Shown piece after piece: positions 55,192 through 63,281 of a stretch of 64,000 nucleotides of DNA. Source of the stretch: Rossellomorea orangium. GTDB lineage: Bacteria > Bacillota > Bacilli > Bacillales > Bacillaceae_B. The stretch lies in assembly GCF_019334305.1 (NCBI RefSeq), contig NZ_JAHWGH010000012.1, forward strand, positions 124,001-188,000, in the 5' to 3' direction. Each line of letters begins with the position of its first letter. The stretch's first letter is position 1. The position numbers and the translations under genes are program-made. The notes under the pieces are model-generated. The model made no database searches. It had not been told where the DNA came from and saw only the letters and a list, made by a program, of their open reading frames with translations.

Positions 55192-55437
55192 ATCTGGTGG
55201 AATTACTATGGAGACGCGGTCATTTCGGTAGCAGTGCTGACAGCTATTCTGATATTGATTAGCATTCATTTCTTTAGAGTGAAAAGTAAAAGAGGGTTCG
55301 TGATTCCCTTATCTATTTCAATAGCAGGCTATCTATCCTATGTTATAGGTATTGTCTTTATCAGAGGATGGAACGGGATGGGATTTATCGTTTATGGCAT
55401 GATTATAATGGGGATTGGTCTTATCTATTACCTTTGA
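55192..55437 (+). CDS. YesK-like small membrane protein with a non-standard start
   Basis: About 81 residues with three hydrophobic segments, similar in pattern to YesK-type proteins (ILILISIHFFRVKSKRG, then SIAGYLSYVIGIVFIRGW). A strong AAGGAGGAG site ends at 55185, but the correctly placed codon is ATC 55192 (or ATT 55186). The first standard start, GTG 55234, would cut off WWNYYGDAV and part of the first membrane span. Either a rare start is used or the start codon has mutated. Confidence 0.5.
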   Translation: MWWNYYGDAVISVAVLTAILILISIHFFRVKSKRGFVIPLSISIAGYLSYVIGIVFIRGWNGMGFIVYGMIIMGIGLIYYL

Positions 55438-55521
55438 TTGGTGATCTATAGGAAAATGAGGTACCGTGGGCCAGGTCAGCTCCCTAATAGATAAAATTTG
55501 CATAAGGTAGTGGGTGTATCT

Positions 55522-56199
55522 ATGAATCTAAAAGAAAAAAAGATGTTAATAACAAGCGGAGGGACGCTTGAAAAGTGGGATAATGTCAGAGGACACACTA
55601 ATTTAGCAAAAGGTGCGATAGGGTGTTATTTAGCTGAAGAAGCTTTGAAACAGGGGGCAGAGGTGATTTATTTACACGGCTATTTCGCAAAGCTCCCCGA
55701 ACATCATCCTAAAATGCGACTCATTCCGTTCGAGGGTATTGAGGATTTAGGAGAAAAAATCAAAACGATTGTACAATCTGAACCTGTAGACGTTGTGATC
55801 ATGGCAGCTGCCGGATCAGATTGGGTGGTTGATAAAGTATTGGATCAACAAGGGAATCCGGTACTGGAGACAGGAAAGATGTCCAGTGACGAACCTCCAA
55901 TTATTCACTTTAAAAAGGCACCGAAAGTATTGTCACAAATTAAGAAATGGAATCCTGACCTGTTACTTGTCGGATTTAAGTTAGAGCATACGGATGATCC
56001 GGATTATTTATTCCAGAGGGCGAACCTCCGAATGGAGACTTCCGGAGCGGAATATATGGTTGCGAATAAAACAGGTTCACTTTATGGGGAAGAAGCAGAG
56101 CATTATATCGTATCAAAATCTCAACGACCACAGAAGTACGCCAGCAAAAAAGATGCAGCTGAGGGATTGATACATATACTTGCGAAAAATATGAACTAA
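55522..56199 (+). CDS. CoaB-like phosphopantothenate-cysteine ligase-domain protein
   Basis: A 225-residue stand-alone relative of the CoaB half of the Coa coenzyme A enzyme. It has MLITSGGTLEKWDNVRGHTNLAKGAIG at the start, MAAAGSDWVV in the middle, and LLVGFKLEHTDD and MVANKTG near the end, all typical CoaB positions. No CoaC (decarboxylase) domain is attached. It may be a CoaB2-type accessory enzyme. The ATG at 55522 is preferred over the TTG at 55498. Confidence 0.8.
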   Translation: MNLKEKKMLITSGGTLEKWDNVRGHTNLAKGAIGCYLAEEALKQGAEVIYLHGYFAKLPEHHPKMRLIPFEGIEDLGEKIKTIVQSEPVDVVIMAAAGSDWVVDKVLDQQGNPVLETGKMSSDEPPIIHFKKAPKVLSQIKKWNPDLLLVGFKLEHTDDPDYLFQRANLRMETSGAEYMVANKTGSLYGEEAEHYIVSKSQRPQKYASKKDAAEGLIHILAKNMN

Positions 56200-56272
56200 A
56201 CATTGACATGATAATTGGAACTGAAATTAAGAGAGGTTTCAATTAAGGGAGAAGGTCTAAGGGAGTGGGTTT

Positions 56273-56479
56273 ATGTTTTTACTAGCATCAGCACAATCAA
56301 CAGCCACTATCAATACAGGTGATATTATTTTTCAGTTAATTTCTTTCATCATTTTTTTGGCCATTCCAGTGGCCATTATTCTAATTGTAGTTGTTCTATG
56401 GAAAAGAAATAACCGGCTGAAACGAGTAGAAGAAAAGGTAGATAAACTTCTGGGAGATCAGGAAAACGATAAGATGTAA
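56273..56479 (+). CDS. Small single-pass membrane protein
   Basis: A 68-residue protein with one long hydrophobic span (about 20-45) and a charged tail KRNNRLKRVEEKVDKLL that looks coiled-coil. No family recognised. Confidence 0.58.
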   Translation: MFLLASAQSTATINTGDIIFQLISFIIFLAIPVAIILIVVVLWKRNNRLKRVEEKVDKLLGDQENDKM

Positions 56480-56521
56480 TAATCTGCTGGCGTATTTTTC
56501 AGTTATAAAACAGGGGGATCC

Positions 56522-57094
56522 ATGAAGAGATTAGCTATTATCACAGTAGGTAAAACACATAGCGGAAAAACGACTTTTGCAAAAGCGCTAGAAAGCAGTT
56601 TAGAGAATTCATTATTAATGGACCAGGACAATACGGCTGATTTTCTAAATACATATTATAAAAATCTATTACCAAAACAGGGACCTAATACTCTAAAGCA
56701 TTCGATCTCTAAGGTGATTGTGGAATACGCTAAAGAGCACACGGACTGCCATATTATCGCCTGCAGTGCCAATCGCACGCGAAAAGGGAGAACGTATTTG
56801 CTGGAAGACATATATGATAAAGATAAGTTTGTCCGTATCTTGGTTCACTTTGAAATCCCGGATGACATTCTTCAAGAAAGAGTAAGGAACAGCAAGCGGA
56901 ATAAGAATATTCTCAGGGGATCATATTCCAGCTTTGAAGAAGTACTTATCAGTCAACAGGGCGGCTCTATGAATAAAGATGTTGTGAATCCTGAAGATGG
57001 GGAAGCAGATTATTTATTTGTAATTAGGGATCATAAAGAAGTTGATTCGGTCATTAATGAAATTGTGCATTTGGCTTCAGGAAAGCACTGTTGA
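56522..57094 (+). CDS. P-loop ATPase, kinase-like
   Basis: A 190-residue protein with Walker A GKTHSGKTTF starting at residue 10, DQDNTADFL and an IPDDILQERVRNSKRN lid-like segment. It resembles polynucleotide-kinase-type or zeta-like phosphotransferases. The substrate is unknown. GGGGGATCC precedes the ATG. Confidence 0.78.
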   Translation: MKRLAIITVGKTHSGKTTFAKALESSLENSLLMDQDNTADFLNTYYKNLLPKQGPNTLKHSISKVIVEYAKEHTDCHIIACSANRTRKGRTYLLEDIYDKDKFVRILVHFEIPDDILQERVRNSKRNKNILRGSYSSFEEVLISQQGGSMNKDVVNPEDGEADYLFVIRDHKEVDSVINEIVHLASGKHC

Positions 57095-57238
57095 AGTGAT
57101 TGAACCCAAATCTAAAGTCATTACTGAATGCTCTTAAAGTCTTCAGCTTTTTCTTATATTGAAAAAAACGTACTTAATGGATATATTGTTAAATTCCTTA
57201 GATAACAAGAATAGTATGCTCAAAGGGGGAATTCAATA

Positions 57239-57535
57239 TTGCAGCACTGTGAGAACTGTCACACCCAATTCAAGAGGAAGAAGATCTACCGATATCTATG
57301 GGGGCCGATATTTAACCCGCTCTGCTGTCCTTCCTGTGGTCAAGAGCACTGTATGACTTTAAAAGGGCGATTCACGAATAGTATTGTTTTGATTTTGCCC
57401 ATGATCCTCTTTACTCAGTTACTTACACCATTTTATAACATTGCATTAAATCTTATGATTGGGCTTCTTTTGCTATTGGCAGGTTCTCTGCTGAATCCAT
57501 TCCTGGTGAGGTTTAAACTTGTTTATAACGATTAG
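57239..57535 (+). CDS. TIGR04104-like zinc-ribbon membrane protein, second copy
   Basis: A 98-residue paralogue of the 48770 gene: CENCHTQF and CPSCGQEH zinc-ribbon pairs, then two membrane spans. TTG start after AAAGGGGGA. An open frame at 57159-57356 in another register is a shadow. Confidence 0.78.
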   Translation: MQHCENCHTQFKRKKIYRYLWGPIFNPLCCPSCGQEHCMTLKGRFTNSIVLILPMILFTQLLTPFYNIALNLMIGLLLLLAGSLLNPFLVRFKLVYND

Positions 57536-57555
57536 AATGGCATTTTACTTTTTGA

Positions 57556-57610
57556 AAAAGACCATCAGAATACTACCGCTGTATAAGCTGATGTATAAGA
57601 ATGGTCTTTT
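57556..57610. terminator. Hairpin between convergent genes
   Basis: AAAAGACCAT and ATGGTCTTTT form a perfect 10-bp stem around a 35-base partly paired loop. Suited to both directions. Confidence 0.65.
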
Positions 57611-57625
57611 ACAAGGAGCGTCCGT

Positions 57626-57805
57626 TTAACGCTCCTCTTCTTCTTGTTCTTGACGCTCTTTGTTGAGTTGTAACTTCATCTTTTCCAGTTCTACTTTACT
57701 TTGTTCCAGCTCTACTTTCTTCTTATTTAAGTCATATCGGATCACAAAATATAAAAAGATAAACGTCATACCTACGATGACAGATATAAAGAAAAACAGG
57801 TCCAA
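57626..57805 (-). CDS. Small membrane protein with charged coiled-coil tail
   Basis: A 59-residue frame starting at TTG 57805 after a strong AAGGAGGAGAT site. Residues 2-22 are a hydrophobic span (LFFFISVIVGMTFIFLYFVI), and from 26 on an almost purely charged heptad-like stretch rich in K, E and Q ends in EEEER. The topology suggests a single-pass protein with a cytoplasmic coiled coil. No family recognised. Confidence 0.72.
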   Translation of the reverse strand: MDLFFFISVIVGMTFIFLYFVIRYDLNKKKVELEQSKVELEKMKLQLNKERQEQEEEER

Positions 57806-58013
57806 ACGTATCTCCTCCTTATTAAAGAATTACAGAATTTAGCTTACACCTTCGTTTATTCAGTTTACTAATGAAGATGACCATTCTATTCATTTTTTTT
57901 ATCATGTTCATCATTTTAAAGAAATTCACTTGCATGGCTTTCTTTCCACTTCTATACATGTAAAATATTACTATAGTTAAAGCATAAATACAGTACGAAG
58001 GAAGGAGAATGAC

Positions 58014-58598
58014 ATGAAAGAAGTCCTTATCCAATATATGAAACGTTTTTCCGATCTTAGTGAACCGGAGCTGGAAAAACTAACAGTAGATGTTCCGGTT
58101 GCTACGTTTAATAAAGGAACGATCCTTTTACATCAGGGAGAAGTTCCCGACAAGTGTTATTTTGTTCTAAAAGGGTGTGTACGACAGTACGCTGTAAATG
58201 AAAATGGGGTTGAGAATACGGTCAATTTCTTTACGGAAGAACAAAGTATCACGATCTTTCATCAGCATGGTGCGGATGCAGGTTCAAAATACTTCCTCAG
58301 CTGTTTGGAAGACTGTACGCTTGTTGTAGGTGATTTAGCGACTGAGCAGGAATCTTACGACATGAATCCGGTGTTAGAGGTGATGACACGCAAAATGATG
58401 CAAGAAGATATGGGTGCTATGAGGGATGATTTCTCCTCCTTCATCTCTTCGACACCAGAAGAGCGATATCATGCTTTGAAAGAAAAAAGTGCGGATTTAA
58501 TTGACCGGGTTCCCCAGTACCAGCTGGCAAGCTACCTGGGAATCAAGCCGGAATCTTTAAGTCGTATCAAGAAACGGTCGGAAGCCAAGTCACCTTGA
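58014..58598 (+). CDS. Crp/Fnr-family regulator
   Basis: A 194-residue protein: a cyclic-nucleotide-binding-like beta domain at about 10-115 (FNKGTILLHQGEVPDKCYFVLKGCVRQY) and a C-terminal helix-turn-helix (QLASYLGIKPESLSRIKKR). The effector is unknown. Strong GGAAGGAGA site. It overlaps the convergent gene by nine bases. Confidence 0.9.
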   Translation: MKEVLIQYMKRFSDLSEPELEKLTVDVPVATFNKGTILLHQGEVPDKCYFVLKGCVRQYAVNENGVENTVNFFTEEQSITIFHQHGADAGSKYFLSCLEDCTLVVGDLATEQESYDMNPVLEVMTRKMMQEDMGAMRDDFSSFISSTPEERYHALKEKSADLIDRVPQYQLASYLGIKPESLSRIKKRSEAKSP

Positions 58599-59285
58599 TT
58601 GTTTTGTCAATTTCCTTCCTTTTACCAATAACCATATACCAAAACCCAATTCACCGATAAACATCGGGGCCATGAGAATCAGCTCCAGTAGTCCTGTAAA
58701 ACGATTAACCTCTGGGATAAAACCGTACAGGAAATGAATGAGCGAATAGCTGAAGCCAGCTAAAATCAATAGAATGCTAAGCACTTTTGGGATCACTTTT
58801 GTCTTTGTTGCGATGAAACCTACTGCGATCAGATGGAGCCCAAATATGATTAATCCAAATGACCAGATTGCTTCAAATGCTGTGATGGAACCCATCACCT
58901 GCTGTGCCATGCCTAAGACTGGTTCCTGAATCATCCGACTGGCAATTACCAGATGTGAAACCGCCATGGCCAGAATGGCTGTGTAAAGCAAACGAAGCCA
59001 ACCGGCTAACAATGCGTACCCAGGATGGAAGGGTTTAAGGAACATATAGAAACCCCATGCTACGATGACATCCGTGATGACAATCACTAGCCACCCAAGT
59101 ATCTCAAGATAAAACAAAGATTGTGATGCATGGATGTTTTCATATGTGGTTGCCGGATCACCATCCATGACCAATGAACTGTGAACATACCCTTGAGCAA
59201 AAAATGCAGCAAATGTCATCACAAGCAATGCGATACCTGAGAAGATGGCTGCTTTCTGCTGCATGTTTTGATTCGTTACTTTCAT
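58590..59285 (-). CDS. DUF4386-type membrane protein
   Basis: A 231-residue protein with about six membrane spans and the family-typical segments SQSLFYLEILGWLVIVITDVIVAWGFY and YAALLAGWLRLLYTAIL-like. The ATG at 59285 follows GGAGGAGG. It is often found next to Crp-type or AraC-type regulators. Function unknown. Confidence 0.83.
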   Translation of the reverse strand: MKVTNQNMQQKAAIFSGIALLVMTFAAFFAQGYVHSSLVMDGDPATTYENIHASQSLFYLEILGWLVIVITDVIVAWGFYMFLKPFHPGYALLAGWLRLLYTAILAMAVSHLVIASRMIQEPVLGMAQQVMGSITAFEAIWSFGLIIFGLHLIAVGFIATKTKVIPKVLSILLILAGFSYSLIHFLYGFIPEVNRFTGLLELILMAPMFIGELGFGIWLLVKGRKLTKQSR

Positions 59286-59403
59286 AATAATACCTCCTCC
59301 CAATCACTTTCATAAAGATTGTAATGTGAATGGGGAAGACTTTCATTGACTTAAATCAAGATGATGAAAAATCTTTGCAAGGAAACACGATTTAGAAAAG
59401 AGG

Positions 59404-59976
59404 ATGATGATTATTAGAAAGATTGTTTCCCTTACTATACTCACACTCATCGCCCTATTATCTGCATGTTCTAATCCCCCCACCTTTGAAGACTTCTTCC
59501 ACCAAAAGATGGAGGAAATGTCAGAGGGCGGTGATAAGGAAGAGGGTTACTCTTATTCTCTCGTTCACAAAGAGGAAGATGTGATCCAATCGAACGATGC
59601 CATTGCCGTATTTACAGAAAACAATTCCCGTGGTGAGCAAATCTTTATCGCCTATTTTAAACAAGAGGATGGAGAGTGGAAATGGAGACAGACAAAAGGA
59701 GCTGAGTGGAATACTCCAGTCAAATGGTCCGCCATGCATCAGGAACCATATATCTATTCCGGGGCAATCAGTGATTCTTCGATTAAGGAAGTATTTGCAG
59801 GAAGAGAGAAAGCTAACATCATTGAGGTGGAAGGTGATAAACGGTTTTGGTATGCAGTCAGTGATGAAAAGGATGTAGAAGTGAAGATGGTGATGGAAGA
59901 CGGAACACAAGAGGTTGTTGAGGAATTAGATGATGAGATGTTAGAGGAATCGACGGATCGGTTTAATAAAAGGTAA
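59404..59976 (+). CDS. Putative lipoprotein
   Basis: A 190-residue protein with a signal peptide and lipobox LSAC (Cys22). The mature part is acidic and soluble, without a recognised domain. AAAGAGG lies directly before two adjacent ATG codons. Probably anchored on the outer face of the membrane. Confidence 0.75.
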   Translation: MMIIRKIVSLTILTLIALLSACSNPPTFEDFFHQKMEEMSEGGDKEEGYSYSLVHKEEDVIQSNDAIAVFTENNSRGEQIFIAYFKQEDGEWKWRQTKGAEWNTPVKWSAMHQEPYIYSGAISDSSIKEVFAGREKANIIEVEGDKRFWYAVSDEKDVEVKMVMEDGTQEVVEELDDEMLEESTDRFNKR

Positions 59977-59999
59977 AAGATTAGTAGAGGAGGGATTCG

Positions 60000-60266
60000 A
60001 TGAATCTTAGACTATATCGGATCTTTCATCTTGTCATAACGGGAGTCATCACGATCCCCATTACTCTGTTTATGGCAAGTGGAGGGTTAGGAGAGAATTA
60101 TACAGATTATACATTTGTTTACCCTGGCTTTCTCCTCATTATAGGAGTATGGATCATCGGTTCTGTTCTTTCTTTTATTAGAAAATCAGCAGTGTTGGGG
60201 TTAATCATCAGTGCTTTACCGGCATTGTATTTCATTGGGGATATTCTTTTTATATTTTTAACGTAA
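60000..60266 (+). CDS. Small membrane protein
   Basis: An 88-residue protein with three hydrophobic segments. Strong GAGGAGGG site; 23 bases after the lipoprotein, likely co-transcribed. No family recognised. Confidence 0.62.
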   Translation: MNLRLYRIFHLVITGVITIPITLFMASGGLGENYTDYTFVYPGFLLIIGVWIIGSVLSFIRKSAVLGLIISALPALYFIGDILFIFLT

Positions 60267-60308
60267 GGAATAAAGATTACTCTAAATTAATTAACTGGGG
60301 GAAGCATA

Positions 60309-60779
60309 TTGAATGTATTAATGAGAGAAGCAACTGTAAATGATTATGACGCGGTTCATCACATTCAAAAACAAGTTCATGAAATGCATACAAAGGAAAG
60401 GCCGGACCATTATCGAATGGCTGAAACCACATTAGATGAGGCGTATTTTAGCCGATTGGTCGAGGAGGATAACACAAAGGTATTCTTACTGGAAGATCAT
60501 CAAACGATCGCTTATACAATTATTACGATAAAGCACACAGAGGAGAGACCCATCCTTGTTTCAAAGAAAGTTGTATACATGGACGACTTTGGTGTCGATC
60601 ACGCCTACAGAGGAAAAGGACTAGGAAAGATATTTTTTGAAAAGATTTTAGAGTTTGCAAAGGATATTGAAGCGGACTCATTGGAACTCGGTGTGTGGGA
60701 ATTTAACGAAGCTGCTATAAAGTTCTATGAGTCAATGAATCTTAAGACCAAAGTCAGGCGGATGGGGATTGATTTGTAG
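60309..60779 (+). CDS. GNAT-family N-acetyltransferase
   Basis: A 156-residue acetyltransferase: VYMDDFGVDHAYRGKGLGKIFFEKIL is the acetyl-CoA loop (R-G-K-G-L-G-K) and FNEAAIKFYESMNLKTK the terminal motif. TTG start after GGGGGA. The substrate is unknown. Confidence 0.87.
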   Translation: MNVLMREATVNDYDAVHHIQKQVHEMHTKERPDHYRMAETTLDEAYFSRLVEEDNTKVFLLEDHQTIAYTIITIKHTEERPILVSKKVVYMDDFGVDHAYRGKGLGKIFFEKILEFAKDIEADSLELGVWEFNEAAIKFYESMNLKTKVRRMGIDL

Positions 60780-60849
60780 GGAACCAAGGGGACATGTACT
60801 TTGGTACAATGATACCCCCCTTAATTTTCCCATATCTACTAAGAAGCCA

Positions 60850-61476
60850 TCAAGATTTCACCCCATACACACCCACCGTATGATACCCACGCGAGACGGG
60901 TCCTTCCAGTACACAAAAATCCTTAAACTTCAGTTGTTCCATTAAGGGAAGCAATTCATCCCTGATCATCTTCTTGATTGAACCCCAGTCTTCCCCGTCT
61001 TTTCCATCGCAAAGTGTCATCAGGACGGTCCCTCCAGGAGTCAGCACTCTGTTTATTTCGTGAAAAGATTTGAACAGATCCTCCCAAAAATAAATGGAAT
61101 GGATACTGAATACCGCTGTAAATTGTTCATTTGGGAAAGGCATTTCTTCAACCGTTCCGTGAACTAGCTCCATTTGGTTTTGGGTGATGGCTTTTCTGTT
61201 TCGTAATGCAGCTGACTGGAGAAGGGTTTCTGACAAGTCTAACCCGGTCATCGTGTGACCATCATTCAATGAAGCAATCTGTTTCAATGCAAATCCTGCC
61301 CCGCATCCAATCTCAAGGATCCGTTCATTCTCCTGAAGCTGTAGTGTTTCAATGGTCCACAGCGTTTCAGGCTTATGCTGGCGGATCATTTTTTCCCCGA
61401 TCACCCAGCCGAGGATTCCAGCTGGCCGGCTGTACTGATGATCGAGGATCTGTTGGAATGTTTCTTTCACATTCAT
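60850..61476 (-). CDS. Class I SAM-dependent methyltransferase
   Basis: A 208-residue methyltransferase of the UbiE/COQ5-like type: motif I RILEIGCGAGFALKQ, acidic residue in MTGLDLSETLL, motif IV AVFSIHSIYFW, RVLTPGGTVLMTL. The ATG at 61476 follows AGGAGGG; the longer frame lacks a site. It is divergent from the LysR gene. Confidence 0.88.
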   Translation of the reverse strand: MNVKETFQQILDHQYSRPAGILGWVIGEKMIRQHKPETLWTIETLQLQENERILEIGCGAGFALKQIASLNDGHTMTGLDLSETLLQSAALRNRKAITQNQMELVHGTVEEMPFPNEQFTAVFSIHSIYFWEDLFKSFHEINRVLTPGGTVLMTLCDGKDGEDWGSIKKMIRDELLPLMEQLKFKDFCVLEGPVSRGYHTVGVYGVKS

Positions 61477-61594
61477 CGTAAATCCCTCCTTTTGTTCACT
61501 CTGTCTTTCCACTATAATTTTCTTATAACTATTAAACAATCCTATTTCATTTATAGTTACTATTAAATATTTTTATAGATAAGGAGGGAGCAGG

Positions 61595-62485
61595 ATGGAA
61601 ATCAATCAGCTGATTGCATTTGAGCTTGTAGCGAGGCTTGGTTCATACAGTAAGGCTTCTAGATACCTGGACGTATCACAGCCTACTGTCAGCTTGCGGA
61701 TAAAAGAGTTAGAGAAAGGTGTCGGGGGATATCTATTTGTCAGAGAAGGGAAACAGATGGTGCTGACGGATTTGGGGAAAGGATTCCTTCCTTATGCCAG
61801 GCAGGCTCTTGAAGTGCTGCAGAAAGGGAAGGAAAGGGCACTGTCAATAAAGGAGGGAAAAAGAGGGGAAATCACCATTGGAACCCTTCCAACCTTCACA
61901 TCGGGACATTTCACCTCAATCGTGAGGAAAATGTATGACGCCTTTCCAGACATCCACATAGCCATCCACACCGGCCATAACCAGCAAATCATCGACATGC
62001 TCTATGATGGAAGCATCAAAATGGGGATGATCACTTCTCCGTTTTTCAATAAAGATCTGAAAAAGCTTTATACGATAAAAGAACCTCTGATCTTAGTAGC
62101 CAGTCATAATCAGGCATTGAAGAGTGAAAGGTATGGGGTCGAAGATGTTTTTCTGAAAAGCAGACCCTACATCCTGACCGATTGGAGCGAGGAGAGTAAG
62201 CATTGGCAGAGAACCCATATGTCATTTGGTGGAGATTCCATCGAATTGCCTCCTGCTACTGCATTGGAATTTGTCCTGCATTCCGGTGGAACCGCGCTTC
62301 TAACAGAGTCTATGGTTTCATCCCATTTAGAAGAGGGGACCTTGGTTCGGCTCGAACCAGAAGATATGCCGAAATTATACAGGGAAATCGCCTTAGTGAG
62401 TCTGGATAGTGAGCAGTCCCTTCCTCCGGCTGCCCTCCGTTTTGTTGAGACAGTGAGGTCCTGCCGTTTAGGGGGACAGGTATAG
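61595..62485 (+). CDS. LysR-family transcriptional regulator
   Basis: A 296-residue regulator: N-terminal winged helix (FELVARLGSYSKASRYLDVSQPTVSLRIKELE) and a C-terminal inducer-binding domain (GEITIGTLPTF onward). It is divergent from the methyltransferase gene and may control it or itself. Strong AGGAGGG site. Confidence 0.92.
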   Translation: MEINQLIAFELVARLGSYSKASRYLDVSQPTVSLRIKELEKGVGGYLFVREGKQMVLTDLGKGFLPYARQALEVLQKGKERALSIKEGKRGEITIGTLPTFTSGHFTSIVRKMYDAFPDIHIAIHTGHNQQIIDMLYDGSIKMGMITSPFFNKDLKKLYTIKEPLILVASHNQALKSERYGVEDVFLKSRPYILTDWSEESKHWQRTHMSFGGDSIELPPATALEFVLHSGGTALLTESMVSSHLEEGTLVRLEPEDMPKLYREIALVSLDSEQSLPPAALRFVETVRSCRLGGQV

Positions 62486-62503
62486 AGCGGGTGATCCCGC
62501 TCT
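62484..62503. terminator. Short hairpin between convergent genes
   Basis: AGAGCGGG / CCCGCTCT with a four-base loop directly at the LysR stop. The T tract is poor. Confidence 0.55.
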
Positions 62504-62859
62504 TAAGACTTTAATTCTTCAAAAAGGCCGATTACGTTACCAAACGGATCGCTGAACGAACACCAGGCAGCAGGAACTCCTTCCCGGGTCTGGACTTCTT
62601 CCATCCTCATATTCAGTGTTTTCATTAATCTCTCACGTTCGGAATAGATATCTTGAACCCCTAAACGCATAGGACCATTTCCTTTCGCCGGTTCTCCTTT
62701 AGCCACCTGGAGCCAGGTATCTTTCACGATTTCCCACTCGGCAAAATCCTCATGCGGGATAAAGTCTGGATCGCGGTTGAATAGTGTTTTGTACCATTTA
62801 AAACCTTCTTGATAATCTGTGACTCGAACCTGGAAGGTCACACCTGAATAGTTCAACAT
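62503..62859 (-). CDS. VOC-family protein
   Basis: A 118-residue glyoxalase-fold protein: VTFQVRVTDYQEGFKWYKTLFNRDP, then AAWCSFSDPFGNVIGLFEEL. The ATG at 62859 follows GAGGAGG. The substrate is unknown. Confidence 0.82.
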   Translation of the reverse strand: MLNYSGVTFQVRVTDYQEGFKWYKTLFNRDPDFIPHEDFAEWEIVKDTWLQVAKGEPAKGNGPMRLGVQDIYSERERLMKTLNMRMEEVQTREGVPAAWCSFSDPFGNVIGLFEELKS

Positions 62860-63281
62860 TCTATTTCCTCCTCTATCTTTGACTGAATTCAATGAAAGAC
62901 CTTATTGTGAAAGTCGGACACGTTAAGGTGAGAATTTTTTCCTGTCACCTACTTGAAATCTTCCATACTATAACTACATTCAAGTTAAAAATCCATTCTC
63001 CTCCCCCTCTGACTACCTTCTCGGAATTTTCTCCTTTTTCGAAACTTTCTTCTTTCTTTAGACGTATATATGACTACAACACCCGCTTGGGTCGACTCAA
63101 ATAGCGGTTCTAAATAAAGTAGATGACGATCTGCAATTGTACCAATTTTAAAATAAAACGAAGTTAACAGAATAATTGAAACTATTCCATTTTGGCTTCC
63201 GTCTAATAAGTAGTGTATAAGATAAATTACCCAAAAAAATCAAAAAATCGATACAGACAAAACAGAATGGGGGAAAAATAT
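62860..63281. other. Intergenic region
   Basis: About 420 AT-rich bases. Short open frames here have no ribosome site and no family resemblance. I see no repeat or hairpin worth naming. Confidence 0.5.
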
